From positions 1 through 64,000 of the forward strand of contig CALVEB010000009.1 of NCBI GenBank assembly GCA_944326465.1: a DNA stretch of 64,000 nucleotides. Reading direction: 5' to 3'. Positions 42,738 through 51,933 of the stretch are shown in pieces; the first letter of the stretch is position 1; every line of letters begins with the position of its first letter. The notes beneath the pieces were generated by a model. It was given only the letters and a program-made list of their open reading frames with translations. It was not told the origin of the DNA and did no database searches. This DNA comes from Candidatus Gastranaerophilales bacterium (GTDB taxonomy: Bacteria > Cyanobacteriota > Vampirovibrionia > Gastranaerophilales > Gastranaerophilaceae). The position numbers and the translations under genes were made by a program.

Positions 42738-44099
42738 TTAGTTGTTGAGACTGTGGATAGGAGCAGGAATTCGCCCGCCGCGTCTTACGAATTTCGTTGA
42801 TGACAAGGTATTTACCGGCATAACCGGAGCTTCGCCAAGCAAGCCGCCGTAATAGATTTTGTCGCCGACATCTTTACCTATAACCGGTATAACTCTAACG
42901 GCAGTCGTTTTTTTGTTAATCATACCAATCGCCATTTCATCAGCAATAATACCCGCGATAGTGTCAACAGGTGTCTTACCGGGTATTGCTATCATATCAA
43001 GTCCAACTGAACACACAGATGTCATTGCTTCAAGTTTATCAAATGTCAAACATCCTTTTGTCGCAGCATCTATCATGCCTGCATCTTCTGATACAGGAAT
43101 AAACGCGCCGGAAAGTCCTCCGACATGTGAACTTGCCATAATACCGCCTTTTTTTACAGCATCATTAAGCATAGCAAGTGCGGCTGTTGTCCCGTGTGCT
43201 CCGGCATGTTCCAGCCCCATTGCCTGAAAAATTCCTGCTACACTGTCACCTTCTGCAGGTGTTGGTGCCAGCGACAAATCTATTACACCAAACGGGATAT
43301 CCAGACGTTTAGCAAGTTTACGTCCTACAAGTTCTCCGGTTGTTGTTATTTTATATGCAATTTGTTTTATTTTATTTGCCAGAGTGCTCATATCAGCGTC
43401 CTGCGGCAAATCCTCAATCGCTGCTCTTACAACTCCAGGGCCTGAAACTCCAACATTCAAAGCGCATTCAGGTTCTCCATATCCGCAAAATGCTCCTGCC
43501 ATAAACGGATTGTCGCCGGCAGAATTGCAGAATACCACAAGTTTTGCCGCGCCAATACAGTCTCTGTCTTTTGTAAGTTCAGCGGATTGTTTAATTATTT
43601 CCGCCATTTTTAAAACAGCGTCCATATTTATTCCGGCTTTAGATGAGGCCAGATTGACAGAAGAACAGAGGCGTTCTGTTTGCGCAAGTGCTTCCGGTAT
43701 GCTCTCTATCAAAAGCTCATCACCACGGGTTAATCCTTTTTCTACAAGTGCAGAAAAACCGCCGACAAAGTTCACGCCTACATCCAAGGCCGCTTTATCA
43801 AGTGTTTTGGCAATCTTTACATAATCCGGATTTTTACAGGATTCTCCGACGATTGAAACCGGCGTTACTGCAATTCTTTTATTTATAATAGGAATGGAAT
43901 AATCATTTTCCAATTCATTTGCATATTCAACCAGATTTCCTGCATATTTTGTTATTTTATTATATATTTTTTCACAAACTTCGTCACAATCTTCAGCCGC
44001 GCAGTCACGAAGGCTTATTGCCATCGTTGTTGTCCTGATGTCAAGATTATGAAGTTTTATCATATTGATAGTTTCTAATATATTATCCTGATTTATCAT
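42738..44099 (-). CDS. PFL family protein (UPF0210/DUF711)
   Basis: This 453-residue protein has the features of the UPF0210 family, a relative of pyruvate formate-lyase folds of unknown reaction: [14 protein letters not shown] at the start, [32 protein letters not shown], and [18 protein letters not shown]. Members often lie beside an ACT-domain gene, which is not seen here. It overlaps no gene and lies four bases after the MotB-like gene. Confidence 0.9.
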   Translation of the reverse strand: MINQDNILETINMIKLHNLDIRTTTMAISLRDCAAEDCDEVCEKIYNKITKYAGNLVEYANELENDYSIPIINKRIAVTPVSIVGESCKNPDYVKIAKTLDKAALDVGVNFVGGFSALVEKGLTRGDELLIESIPEALAQTERLCSSVNLASSKAGINMDAVLKMAEIIKQSAELTKDRDCIGAAKLVVFCNSAGDNPFMAGAFCGYGEPECALNVGVSGPGVVRAAIEDLPQDADMSTLANKIKQIAYKITTTGELVGRKLAKRLDIPFGVIDLSLAPTPAEGDSVAGIFQAMGLEHAGAHGTTAALAMLNDAVKKGGIMASSHVGGLSGAFIPVSEDAGMIDAATKGCLTFDKLEAMTSVCSVGLDMIAIPGKTPVDTIAGIIADEMAIGMINKKTTAVRVIPVIGKDVGDKIYYGGLLGEAPVMPVNTLSSTKFVRRGGRIPAPIHSLNN

Positions 44100-44102
44100 C
44101 TG

Positions 44103-44786
44103 TTAAAATCCCAGCATATTTTTGATGTCCCACGTATTTACTTTCAATTTCAATTCAACACGGCGGCTCTTTGCGTAATCTTCTTTTCCGTTTACCATAA
44201 TCGGTTCTGTAAAACTCTTACCTTCCACAACAAGCTTTTGACGTAAATCTTCACTATGTTTTTTGTCAAAATTAGTTTTAAACATATATTCGGCAACCGA
44301 ATTGGCACGTTTAAGGCTTAATTCCATATTACGGACAAACTGTTCATCCTTAGTTGACAATCCTGCAAAAGATTGGGAATCTGTATGTCCCTGCACAACA
44401 ATATTAGCAATATTCTCGTCTAATTCCGGTTTCGTAAAAATTGTGTTTACATAAATAGGGACTAATTTATCTAAATATTCCTGTCCACGTTTGGAAAGAG
44501 TCCAGCTGTTAACATCAAACAACTCAAGGTCAGAAATTTTAATATCGCCTGTCATTTTGTCAACTTCCGCATTAATATCAGCATCTTTCAGTTTATCTGC
44601 CAATTCTTCAACTGCCTCCATCTGTTGTTGTTTTTGATGAACAGAGGTTTGTGTAAACCCTGTCATGGCAAGTACGAACAGCGTCATAAATACGCAGGCC
44701 AGACCGAGCATCAAGTCAGACATCGTTACCCAGAAGATATTTTCTTCTTCTCCGCCTTCGCCACCTTTTTTTGCCATCATTGCCAT
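44103..44786 (-). CDS. MotB/ZorB-like OmpA-domain protein
   Basis: This 227-residue protein has a short cytoplasmic N-terminus, one membrane helix with a conserved acidic residue just before it (NIFWVTMSDLMLGLACVFMTLFV; the Asp is the likely ion-binding site), and a periplasmic OmpA-like peptidoglycan-binding domain (IVVQGHTDSQSF ... AKSRRVELKL). It partners the upstream MotA-like gene (22-base gap). SDLM fits stators of flagella as well as Zorya-type ZorB; no flagellar or other Zorya genes are present here. AGAGGA precedes the start. Confidence 0.87.
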   Translation of the reverse strand: MAMMAKKGGEGGEEENIFWVTMSDLMLGLACVFMTLFVLAMTGFTQTSVHQKQQQMEAVEELADKLKDADINAEVDKMTGDIKISDLELFDVNSWTLSKRGQEYLDKLVPIYVNTIFTKPELDENIANIVVQGHTDSQSFAGLSTKDEQFVRNMELSLKRANSVAEYMFKTNFDKKHSEDLRQKLVVEGKSFTEPIMVNGKEDYAKSRRVELKLKVNTWDIKNMLGF

Positions 44787-44808
44787 AACTTAATTCCTCT
44801 TACCTTAC

Positions 44809-45720
44809 TTAAAACAAATCATCCACATCATCAGATTTTCCGGCAGCTTTTGCGGTTTCTTTCATCTGTTTATTCAACTGGTTAACACCGTAAATCAGGT
44901 TTTCCAGATACGGAACAAGGTTGCTTGCAATACCGGAATTCAACGCTATTTTAAAGTTATCCGGCAATACTCCGATTAAATTTGATACGGCATTATTCTG
45001 AATTTTCGTTTCTTTCAATAATTCCAGTAAGAATTTTTCTGATGAAATGTTATCAAACAATTTTGCCATTTTATCCTGACACATTTCCATTGTTTTCTGA
45101 CAGAATTTGTTATACAGAATTTTTTCAAATGACATAAATATCAAGGATGATGCTACCGCGAATACAGATACAAGCGCCGCAACCTGCATGGAACTCATCA
45201 ATTCCGCAACTGATGAAATCGTTCTTTCCTGTGATGAAAAGTCGATTTTACCGAACGCAACCGCGATGTTCATAAATGTAAACAACGGACCAAAACCTGT
45301 CAAAATTGTCGGTACACTTTGTAAAAACTTAAAGTTAAATTTTGAGGTTATCAAACTTTCTGAGTTAAAGAAGTATAACGGATCAACTGTCGTTTGTATA
45401 TTCTGTACAGTAGAGGATACCTCTTTATATGTCAGGTCATTATCTTTAGTCTTTAATGCCACCGATTCCGAAAACACAAGTGTATTCTTAAATTCAAGCC
45501 AGCTTGCCGAAACATAAGGATTGTTGCACATCCACTCATCTATTTCTTTAAATCTGAAATTCAAATCACTCTTCTTGAAATCTTTTATAAAGTTATAGAA
45601 ATGAAGCAGTTCTTTTTTTACATAGCTATATTTACGCGCACAAAATATAGTTGAAAAAATGAATGTAAAAATAACTATTAATATAGGCGGGTCTTTTACA
45701 ACGTGCATTAATATATTCAT
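44809..45720 (-). CDS. MotA/ExbB/ZorA-like stator protein
   Basis: This 303-residue protein begins at the ATG at 45720, after GGAGAAA. It has an N-terminal membrane helix (ILIVIFTFIFSTIFCA), a large cytoplasmic loop (about 30-150), and a pair of further helices (LTGFGPLFTFMNIAVAF and VAALVSVFAVASSLIFMSF). A long helical tail of about 100 residues follows. The tail recalls ZorA more than MotA. Together with the MotB-like partner it likely forms an ion-driven 5:2 rotary or force-generating complex. Confidence 0.82.
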   Translation of the reverse strand: MNILMHVVKDPPILIVIFTFIFSTIFCARKYSYVKKELLHFYNFIKDFKKSDLNFRFKEIDEWMCNNPYVSASWLEFKNTLVFSESVALKTKDNDLTYKEVSSTVQNIQTTVDPLYFFNSESLITSKFNFKFLQSVPTILTGFGPLFTFMNIAVAFGKIDFSSQERTISSVAELMSSMQVAALVSVFAVASSLIFMSFEKILYNKFCQKTMEMCQDKMAKLFDNISSEKFLLELLKETKIQNNAVSNLIGVLPDNFKIALNSGIASNLVPYLENLIYGVNQLNKQMKETAKAAGKSDDVDDLF

Positions 45721-45847
45721 GATAATTTCTCCGATTCTATGTCTGATAAAATCATAACATAATATTATCGACAATGCAAAGTATTAATTTTTAAAATATT
45801 TAAATTGCCGGATGTGCTTATATTAATTTATACCTGAAGGGGATTAT

Positions 45848-45886
45848 TTGCGCTGTAAAAACATTTACAATTTGTGTATAGCGCAA
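45848..45886 (+). promoter_or_regulatory. Nested hairpins in a leader
   Basis: TTGCGCT (45848-45854) pairs with AGCGCAA (45880-45886), and TGTAAA/TTTACA (45854-45859, 45864-45869) pair inside. It lies upstream of the GGAG serving the gene at 45904. Confidence 0.4.
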
Positions 45887-45903
45887 TGTTTGGAGTATTT
45901 GAC

Positions 45904-46203
45904 ATGTTAATTGGAAACACAGATTGTAAATACAGTCGTATGGAGATTAAAAACGTTAATAAAAATATAGTATCCTGGCTTGAAGATATTGTAGAAGAAA
46001 ATAACAGCAGGGTTGAAAAAAAAGAATGGAAAAGTAAATATAACAGTTATGTTGTTTATGATTACGAACCATTTTGCACAGACGGATTTGAAATTAACCT
46101 TGTCATAACTTCTCATGATCCGGCCTATCTGAATTTTATTAAATATCTTTACGATGAAAAAATAAATATGATTGAATATTTAAATAGCTGCATTAGTGCA
46201 TAA
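45904..46203 (+). CDS. Small protein of unknown function
   Basis: This 99-residue protein starts at the ATG at 45904, with GGAG eight bases upstream, rather than at an earlier GTG. It has an alpha/beta character (NIVSWLEDIVEENNSRVE ... YVVYDYEPFCTDGFEINLVI) and no signal peptide. I recognise no family. A perfect bidirectional terminator follows. Confidence 0.65.
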   Translation: MLIGNTDCKYSRMEIKNVNKNIVSWLEDIVEENNSRVEKKEWKSKYNSYVVYDYEPFCTDGFEINLVITSHDPAYLNFIKYLYDEKINMIEYLNSCISA

Positions 46204-46238
46204 AAATTCCGGAACTTAATGTTCCGGAATTTTTATTT
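46202..46238. terminator. Bidirectional terminator
   Basis: AAAAATTCCGGAAC (46202-46215) and GTTCCGGAATTTTT (46221-46234) are a perfect 14-bp stem with A- and T-runs on both sides, serving both convergent genes. Confidence 0.92.
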
Positions 46239-46252
46239 CGGATTAATTAAGT

Positions 46253-46528
46253 TTATTGAGCATTTTCTTTTGTAAAGCAATCTTTGCAATAGACTTCTTT
46301 TCCCGGAATAGGTTTAAATGGTACCTGAGTTTGCGCGCCGCATTTTGAACAAACCGCATCATACATTTTTCTTCGTTTTCTGTTGTTTTGTCTGCGTAAT
46401 TTTCTGCAATTTGCGCAGCGTTTTGGCTTGTTAACCAGCCCTTTTTCTGCGTAGAATTCCTGTTCTCCGGCAGAAAAAATAAACTCGCTGCCACAATCTT
46501 CACATACCAGTTTTTCGTCTTCGTACAT
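46253..46528 (-). CDS. Small zinc-ribbon protein
   Basis: This 91-residue protein starts at the ATG at 46528 (AGGAG upstream). It has three Cys-x-x-Cys pairs (CEDC, CANC, CSKC) plus CKDC, giving two zinc ribbons. Between them lies a very basic stretch (RKLRRQNNRKRRK). It resembles the widespread zf-trcl/DUF zinc-binding family of unknown role. It is separated from the U32 gene by a structured gap. Confidence 0.83.
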   Translation of the reverse strand: MYEDEKLVCEDCGSEFIFSAGEQEFYAEKGLVNKPKRCANCRKLRRQNNRKRRKMYDAVCSKCGAQTQVPFKPIPGKEVYCKDCFTKENAQ

Positions 46529-46674
46529 TGTTCTTTCTCCTAGGTTGTACATTTTTAAAGAAATCCATTACAAAATTCCTTTATTTGATTAAGTATATCA
46601 TACGTTTCGGAATTATGCAAGAAAAAATTTAAAATCGTTGAGAGAAGTTAATTTTACCTGTTGAATTTAAATGA

Positions 46675-46749
46675 CAACACCCATGGGAACATATCCATGG
46701 GATGTTGGTCTATTTCAGCCCCCCGTTAGGTAATGCATTTACTGCATTA
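46675..46749 (-). other. Structured intergenic region
   Basis: In the gap 46529-46841, CAACA+CCCATGG (46675-46686) pairs with CCATGGG+TGTTG (46695-46707) with one bulge, and TAATGCA/TGCATTA (46731-46737, 46743-46749) forms a second hairpin. A run of six C residues lies between. No reading frame fits. It may be a small RNA or a 5' leader of the zinc-ribbon gene; I do not recognise a known RNA family. Confidence 0.4.
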
Positions 46750-46841
46750 ATAATGATACTATAGTCGTTAAATGTCTTATAAATACAATATACGTCGTAC
46801 AACTTCTATTGTCAAGAGGAAAAATTAATTTCTTTGAATTA

Positions 46842-48494
46842 TTATTGATTATCTCTGTTAAAGAATTTTTCCAACAATACAGGAATAAATTTAGCGTTCA
46901 GCGCGCAAAAATCAAATACAAACTCATTAACTCCGGCCTTTGCAAGTTCTTCAACTCCGGAAAAGTCATCAAGAATACAGTCCTCAAACATGTGCATTCT
47001 GCAAAATCCGTCGCAAGTAAACGGATAGATTTTATCAAGAGAAGGATCGTGGAGCGCATATCCGCCTCTGTGGCAAGGAGCAGCGCAGGAAAGCCTTGAT
47101 ATAATCGCGCTGTCATTATTTAGCGGGCATAACCCCAATGTTGGCACCCTGATATTCCCCGCAATTGTATACTTTCTGTTCGGAATTATATTTTTAACTT
47201 TTTTAATTGTTTTAATAGCACTTTCTCTGTCTTTAAATGACGTAAAATCAACAGTTGTCAGCGGAGTAAGGTTATTAAGACATTTTATAGATAAGCTGTT
47301 TAAAAGATTTATGCCCTGTCCTATTTCAAGCGGAATATCATCCATATCAGTATCATTCAGCAGCATCCAGAAATACCCTATATTATTGATAATCAATGAT
47401 GAAGGGGTAGGTTCAGAAAGTATAATTTGTTTTACATATTCATAAACCCTGTCAAAATCGCGTTCTATTAAAATTCTTGGAGTTGACAACTGGAATTCTA
47501 TACCATATTTAGCACAAAATTTCTTTACCTTCATAACCAATTCATTAAAACTGCTTGTTGCAAGATCATTTGTGGCAAGTATTTCACCGTATTCAATGGA
47601 ATAAACAGGGCATTTCCCGACTTTTTTAATATATTTTTCCAACTCTTTTACCTGCGCAAATTCAGATAAACGCAGATTAATCCTGTATTTATTTTTGCGT
47701 GCAGCCTCAAAGTCCGATTTAATACGCGGAATTTTAATATCCCAGTCAAAATTCTTTATGTTCCTGCTAAAGTCAAAATCCTTACCTTCTGCACTCACAA
47801 CTTCGCCCAGAAAATGGTTTGTCTGATATATACTCTTTCTTACATGTTTAAACGGCAATTTTTGATTTTTAAACATCTTAGGATTTGCAAGAATTTTTTC
47901 TACAAGTTCAATACCTTCAAGTATCTCGTCAGAATTTGCGAATTTTCCTTTTATAACAACACTGTCAATAGCCCCGAGTTTTTTTATATCTTCCGCGCAC
48001 CACGGCAGATTATCGGAATCTATTGCCAGCGGAAGTTTGGTATATTTTTTTATCTTCGCTATATTTTTCATGTAAATTTCTTCTGTAATAATGACTTCGT
48101 CTACTTTGTGGAAATTGTTAATAAAATCAATTCCTGCAATATTGTGTATGTCAAAATAGCTGTCAACAATTACTTTGAAAGGCAGGTTGAAAACTTTTAT
48201 TGCCTCAAGAATAGCAAAACTGTTGATAAAAATCCCGTTAATGCCGGCAGTCTTTAAAAATTTCAGCATCCGTTTTATCTCGGCCAGATTTTCTTCTGTT
48301 ATATCGTGTTTGAAATTTATATATATATTACTATTATTTTTTTGTGCAGCCTCTACAAATTCATTAACATATTCAAAATTGTTGTTTAAAAATTTTTTAT
48401 AGTATACATAATAGTCGCGGCACTTTGTTTTTTTTGCAAAAATTGCGATATCTTCAGGCTTTTTTACAGGTGATATAATTTTAATCTCTTTCAT
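46842..48494 (-). CDS. Peptidase U32-like family protein
   Basis: This 550-residue protein has two TIM-barrel-like halves. The C-terminal one carries the Cys cluster typical of U32/UbiU-type iron-sulfur proteins: GLCPLNND, SCAAPCHRGGYAL, FTCDGFCRMHMFEDC. U32 family members include the tRNA and rRNA hydroxylation factors TrhP and RlhA and the ubiquinone factors UbiU/UbiV. I cannot say which role applies. The N-terminal half (MKEIKIISPVKKPEDIAIF) is less conserved. Confidence 0.8.
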   Translation of the reverse strand: MKEIKIISPVKKPEDIAIFAKKTKCRDYYVYYKKFLNNNFEYVNEFVEAAQKNNSNIYINFKHDITEENLAEIKRMLKFLKTAGINGIFINSFAILEAIKVFNLPFKVIVDSYFDIHNIAGIDFINNFHKVDEVIITEEIYMKNIAKIKKYTKLPLAIDSDNLPWCAEDIKKLGAIDSVVIKGKFANSDEILEGIELVEKILANPKMFKNQKLPFKHVRKSIYQTNHFLGEVVSAEGKDFDFSRNIKNFDWDIKIPRIKSDFEAARKNKYRINLRLSEFAQVKELEKYIKKVGKCPVYSIEYGEILATNDLATSSFNELVMKVKKFCAKYGIEFQLSTPRILIERDFDRVYEYVKQIILSEPTPSSLIINNIGYFWMLLNDTDMDDIPLEIGQGINLLNSLSIKCLNNLTPLTTVDFTSFKDRESAIKTIKKVKNIIPNRKYTIAGNIRVPTLGLCPLNNDSAIISRLSCAAPCHRGGYALHDPSLDKIYPFTCDGFCRMHMFEDCILDDFSGVEELAKAGVNEFVFDFCALNAKFIPVLLEKFFNRDNQ

Positions 48495-48665
48495 AAAAAC
48501 ATTATATCATTCATATAATCGTTAAATGTAAACAATTGTAAATAAATCATGTGAGAAAAAGGCAATTTTCAGGGAAAGAAATACTTAGTATATACATAAG
48601 GAATATTTTTGATAATATTTTCTCACTCTAATCAATAGGAACACGAATACTTGGGAGGACACACT

Positions 48666-48902
48666 ATGGCAATAGGTGCTGAGGATTACATTGATCAATT
48701 GCTGGTTAAGAAATACGCGGATGAAAAAGTTGACAATCACGACAACATGGAATCTATGGTAGACCCGAATAAAATGATGGGTGCAATGAATGATTATGCC
48801 AGCATGTATCGCAATATGATGGTGCTTAAACAACGTCTGAATATTGCATGTTATGCTATAAATGCCCGCACGGCAAGATATAATAAGACATCAAGGTACT
48901 AA
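48666..48902 (+). CDS. Small protein of unknown function
   Basis: This 78-residue protein has a strong GGGAGG ribosome binding site before the ATG at 48666. It is helical, with a Met-rich middle (PNKMMGAMNDYASMYRNMMVL) and a basic C-terminus. I recognise no family. It resembles in size and charge the small proteins that accompany the MGxAASQAR genes, but similarity is too weak to claim. Confidence 0.65.
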   Translation: MAIGAEDYIDQLLVKKYADEKVDNHDNMESMVDPNKMMGAMNDYASMYRNMMVLKQRLNIACYAINARTARYNKTSRY

Positions 48903-48973
48903 TACAGTTCCCGTAAAAAGTTTTTAAATTCAGCTTTTTTTGATATGATTATCAAAGAAAGAGGGATTGAGAA

Positions 48974-49540
48974 ATGGGAAAAATTATCCTGGCGTCTTCA
49001 TCTCCCAGAAGAGCCGATATTCTAAAAGAAAGTGGATACAGTTATGAAATTATACCGTCACCGTATGAAGAGCAACATACGCGGACGGTTTTTTCTTATG
49101 ATTATATAGAAAATCTGGCATACAGCAAAGCAAAAGCTGTTATTCCTTTATTAAAGGAAGCGGAAATTATTGTAGGTGCTGATACAATGGTTGTGATTGA
49201 TAATGATATTCTGGAAAAACCCCATAATGAGAGCGAAGCCTTTAAAATGCTTAAAAGATTATCGGGCAAAAAGCACAAAGTTGTTACGGCCATTGCTGTT
49301 ATTAAGAGCGATACCGGTAAGGTAATGAAAAAATCAGTAACAAGCGAAGTTGAATTTTATCCGCTGACTGATGAACAGATAAAAAATTATGTGACACAGT
49401 TCCACCCGCTTGATAAAGCAGGAGCCTACGGCATTCAAGAATTACCTGAAGGATTTGTCAAATCTTATACAGGGAGTTTAAAAAATATAATCGGACTTTG
49501 TCCGGATGCACTCAGCGAAATGTTACGACAAATAGCTTAA
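48974..49540 (+). CDS. maf: Maf-family nucleotide pyrophosphatase
   Basis: This 188-residue protein hydrolyses dTTP/UTP or modified nucleoside triphosphates. It shows ASSSPRRADILKESGY at the start, VGADTMVVIDNDILEKP, and DKAGAYGIQE, all family signatures. AGAGGGATT precedes the start. Its stop codon overlaps the stop of the convergent reverse transcriptase gene within a shared TTAA. Confidence 0.93.
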   Translation: MGKIILASSSPRRADILKESGYSYEIIPSPYEEQHTRTVFSYDYIENLAYSKAKAVIPLLKEAEIIVGADTMVVIDNDILEKPHNESEAFKMLKRLSGKKHKVVTAIAVIKSDTGKVMKKSVTSEVEFYPLTDEQIKNYVTQFHPLDKAGAYGIQELPEGFVKSYTGSLKNIIGLCPDALSEMLRQIA

Positions 49541-50670
49541 AGAATTTTTATTACCGTTCTGGTAAAATCTTTGTCGCATCCGACAAAAAGATTCCGGCAT
49601 TCAAGACAAATTTCCTTTCGCAGGTTAAAACAGGATACGGCTCTTAACATTCCGAGATAACTATTCATTGACGCCCGAAAAGTCAACAAATCCTCTTTTT
49701 CAAACCACGTATTTGATTGACGGTAGTTTTTTGCGAGTTTAAATACTCGTTTTAATGTCCTCTGGCGCGGCTGTATCCGCCCGTGTTTTATTATGAATCC
49801 AACAAAATCAATGCCGCGTTCTACTTTATTTATTTCTTTTTTATTCTGATGCAAGTCTAATTTTAACCGTTCTTTAAGAAATACTGTCAAATCTCTGTGC
49901 CATTCATTTAATTGTTTAGGATCAGTACTCATCATTACAAAATCATCTACATACCGGCAGTAGTATCTGCATTTTAGATGATGTTTTACATATTGATCAA
50001 GAACATTAAGGTAAACGTTACTAAAAAACTGGCTTGTGAGATTTCCGATAGGCAGGCCTTTTGATGAATCACAATACCAGAGACTTTTATAAGTCGGAAG
50101 AAGATCAAACTTCCATTTATTAGAGCGTATTTCAACATTAGTCCGCGGATCGTGGTATATAATCTGACGCAATAGTTTCAAAATCCATTCTTCTTGAACA
50201 TATCTTTCAAGTTCCTGCATCAAGATATCTTTATCAATACTGACAAAAAAATTTTTCAAATCTGCTTTCATATAATAAGCATCTCTTGTATAGTCCCTTG
50301 TAATGGATTTAGCGTATTTTGCGGTTTTGCGGCAGGCATTGAGCGTTCCGCGTTCAGGTATACAACTAAATGTATCGGAAATAAAACGATTATAAAATCT
50401 GTCTTTTATAGCATTATAAACAAGGTGATGGACAACCCTGTCTCTAAAACTTGCAGCCCAGACTTCACGCGGTTTCGGATGTAAAACCATAAAGCAGATG
50501 CTTTTTCCGATTTGATAATTCCCTGTTTTTAACTCATTGTATAAATCTAACAGATTTTCTTCCAGATTAAACTCAAATTCCAGTGCATTTAAAGTGTTTC
50601 TTTTATGCTTTCTGCATTCTTTATATGCAGTTGTCAAATCCTCGAACGTGAAATCATTTTTCAAATCCAT
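49537..50670 (-). CDS. DGR-type reverse transcriptase
   Basis: This 377-residue protein has the reverse transcriptase motifs in order: HPKPREVWAASFRDRVVHHL, FSCIPERGT, ADLKNFFVSID (136-146), GLPIGNLTSQFF (206-216) and RYVDDFVMM (239-247, catalytic YVDD). The IGNLTSQ form of motif 4 is typical of diversity-generating retroelement enzymes; group II intron enzymes have QGxxxSP. No maturase, endonuclease or retron RNA is seen. A DGR should also have a template repeat and often an avd gene; neither is visible nearby. The ribosome binding site is GGGGGG. Confidence 0.85.
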   Translation of the reverse strand: MDLKNDFTFEDLTTAYKECRKHKRNTLNALEFEFNLEENLLDLYNELKTGNYQIGKSICFMVLHPKPREVWAASFRDRVVHHLVYNAIKDRFYNRFISDTFSCIPERGTLNACRKTAKYAKSITRDYTRDAYYMKADLKNFFVSIDKDILMQELERYVQEEWILKLLRQIIYHDPRTNVEIRSNKWKFDLLPTYKSLWYCDSSKGLPIGNLTSQFFSNVYLNVLDQYVKHHLKCRYYCRYVDDFVMMSTDPKQLNEWHRDLTVFLKERLKLDLHQNKKEINKVERGIDFVGFIIKHGRIQPRQRTLKRVFKLAKNYRQSNTWFEKEDLLTFRASMNSYLGMLRAVSCFNLRKEICLECRNLFVGCDKDFTRTVIKIL

Positions 50671-50679
50671 AAGCCCCCC

Positions 50680-50735
50680 GATTCAAAATCATTTTAAACT
50701 TCACTTTTGAATCAGGTCAATTACCCTCAGGGTAA
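50680..50735. other. Two hairpins upstream of the reverse transcriptase
   Basis: GATTCAAAA (50680-50688) pairs with TTTTGAATC (50705-50713), and TTACCC/GGGTAA (50721-50726, 50730-50735) form a second small hairpin. They occupy the 101-base gap upstream of the reverse transcriptase and could end the 50772 transcript or control the RT. Confidence 0.5.
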
Positions 50736-50771
50736 AAATTAATAATAATTCATAAAAAATTAGCCTTATGG

Positions 50772-51890
50772 CTAATCCATGTGAGATGTCACTCCAATGG
50801 AAGTATTTTTGTCAATTTCTATAGTATGACGTATTATTGTATGAGCCATCAGTAAAAGGTACGGGTTAATTTCATTTGTGTTGGACATATTGATTTTTGC
50901 CTGCGGTTTATCAGTGGTTGATTTTTTTTCTTCGACAGTTGAAAAATTTACTTTTGATTGAACTGAATAGTGTTTTTCTTCACCTTCAATCCGAAGGAGC
51001 AGTTCTTCTTTCGGAAACTTTTGAGCGCATTCTATATTTATATGGACAGAATTTTTACTTTCAAGTATTAATACAGCAGTTACGATACCGTAATTTATGG
51101 TACTTATTGTGATAGTTAAAATACTTTCATCAGCCTCTGACCCCTCTGCGGTTTCAATATCAAGATCAAACCCGACGCCTTCCTGCAGCGGCAGCCACGG
51201 CAGATATAATAATAAAAGTGTTTTTAGAGTTTGCGTATTATCACCTTGAGAAGCCAGAGCTATGCTTGCATTTATGAGTTTTGCAGTATCTTTAAGCTGG
51301 CTTAAATCCGATACGCCCTGTTTTGCAGCCCCAGCCATTGCCATAATCAATTTTGTGACAGCATCTTTACCATTTGCCTGTATAAGTGCTGATATATCTG
51401 AAAGGTTAATCATTCCGTTTGCCATAATCGGTAAATTTTTCAACGAAGAAGAAAGTTGATTTAATAAAGCCTGATTAGTTTGAGCAGAAGCAGAACCGGG
51501 CAGAGTAAGCCCTTGCAATTGAGCGAGGATTTGTGCCTGAGTTTGAGAAAGCAAATTTCTGTGAGCTGCAAGTTGTTGATTAAAGCGCTGTTGCAACTGG
51601 GCATTAGAGATATTTTGCTGTAATATAAAAATCAATTCATTAAGATTTCGCGGCAATTTCATCAAATCTTTTATATAAACAGACCTGTCAGACCCACCGA
51701 GATTTGCCATCTGCGCCTCTGCAGCAGTTGTTTTTGCAGCCTGTGATGCAGTTTGGGCAGCAGTTTGAGCGACATTATTGTTAAATTGTGTTTGCTGCTG
51801 CGCGGCAGTGTTTTGAGCGGCTCTGTTTATGTTCAGCGCCTGATAGTTTACAAATTTAGATATTAAATGTCCCAGGTTAAAGTCGCTCAT
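50772..51890 (-). CDS. Unknown protein, weakly FliK-like layout
   Basis: This 372-residue protein has an Ala/Gln-rich, low-complexity N-terminal half (AAQQQTQFNNNVAQTAAQTA and similar) and a compact C-terminal domain with LLLYLPWLPLQEGVGFDLDI and INYGIVTAVLILESKNSVHI. Hook-length control proteins of the FliK type have this pattern, a Gln/Ala-rich ruler and a globular C-domain. There is no clear sequence match and no flagellar genes are in the window. It has no signal peptide. Confidence 0.75.
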   Translation of the reverse strand: MSDFNLGHLISKFVNYQALNINRAAQNTAAQQQTQFNNNVAQTAAQTASQAAKTTAAEAQMANLGGSDRSVYIKDLMKLPRNLNELIFILQQNISNAQLQQRFNQQLAAHRNLLSQTQAQILAQLQGLTLPGSASAQTNQALLNQLSSSLKNLPIMANGMINLSDISALIQANGKDAVTKLIMAMAGAAKQGVSDLSQLKDTAKLINASIALASQGDNTQTLKTLLLLYLPWLPLQEGVGFDLDIETAEGSEADESILTITISTINYGIVTAVLILESKNSVHINIECAQKFPKEELLLRIEGEEKHYSVQSKVNFSTVEEKKSTTDKPQAKINMSNTNEINPYLLLMAHTIIRHTIEIDKNTSIGVTSHMD

Positions 51891-51933
51891 ATTATATTTA
51901 TTATAACGATTTTTCGCAAAATGTCCAGAGGGG

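Noticed and set aside
46675-46749. Possible tmRNA start in the GGGGGGCTGAAAT stretch on the minus strand
   Set aside because: Only the first few bases resemble tmRNA; there is no tag reading frame and no matching tRNA-like 3' end.
49537-50670. Retron or group II intron identity for the reverse transcriptase
   Set aside because: There is no QGxxxSP motif, no maturase or endonuclease domain, and no recognisable retron RNA next to the gene.
50671-50771. DGR template repeat next to the reverse transcriptase
   Set aside because: The gap is AT-rich, only 101 bases and does not resemble the candidate variable region at 12162. The other flank is coding sequence of maf.
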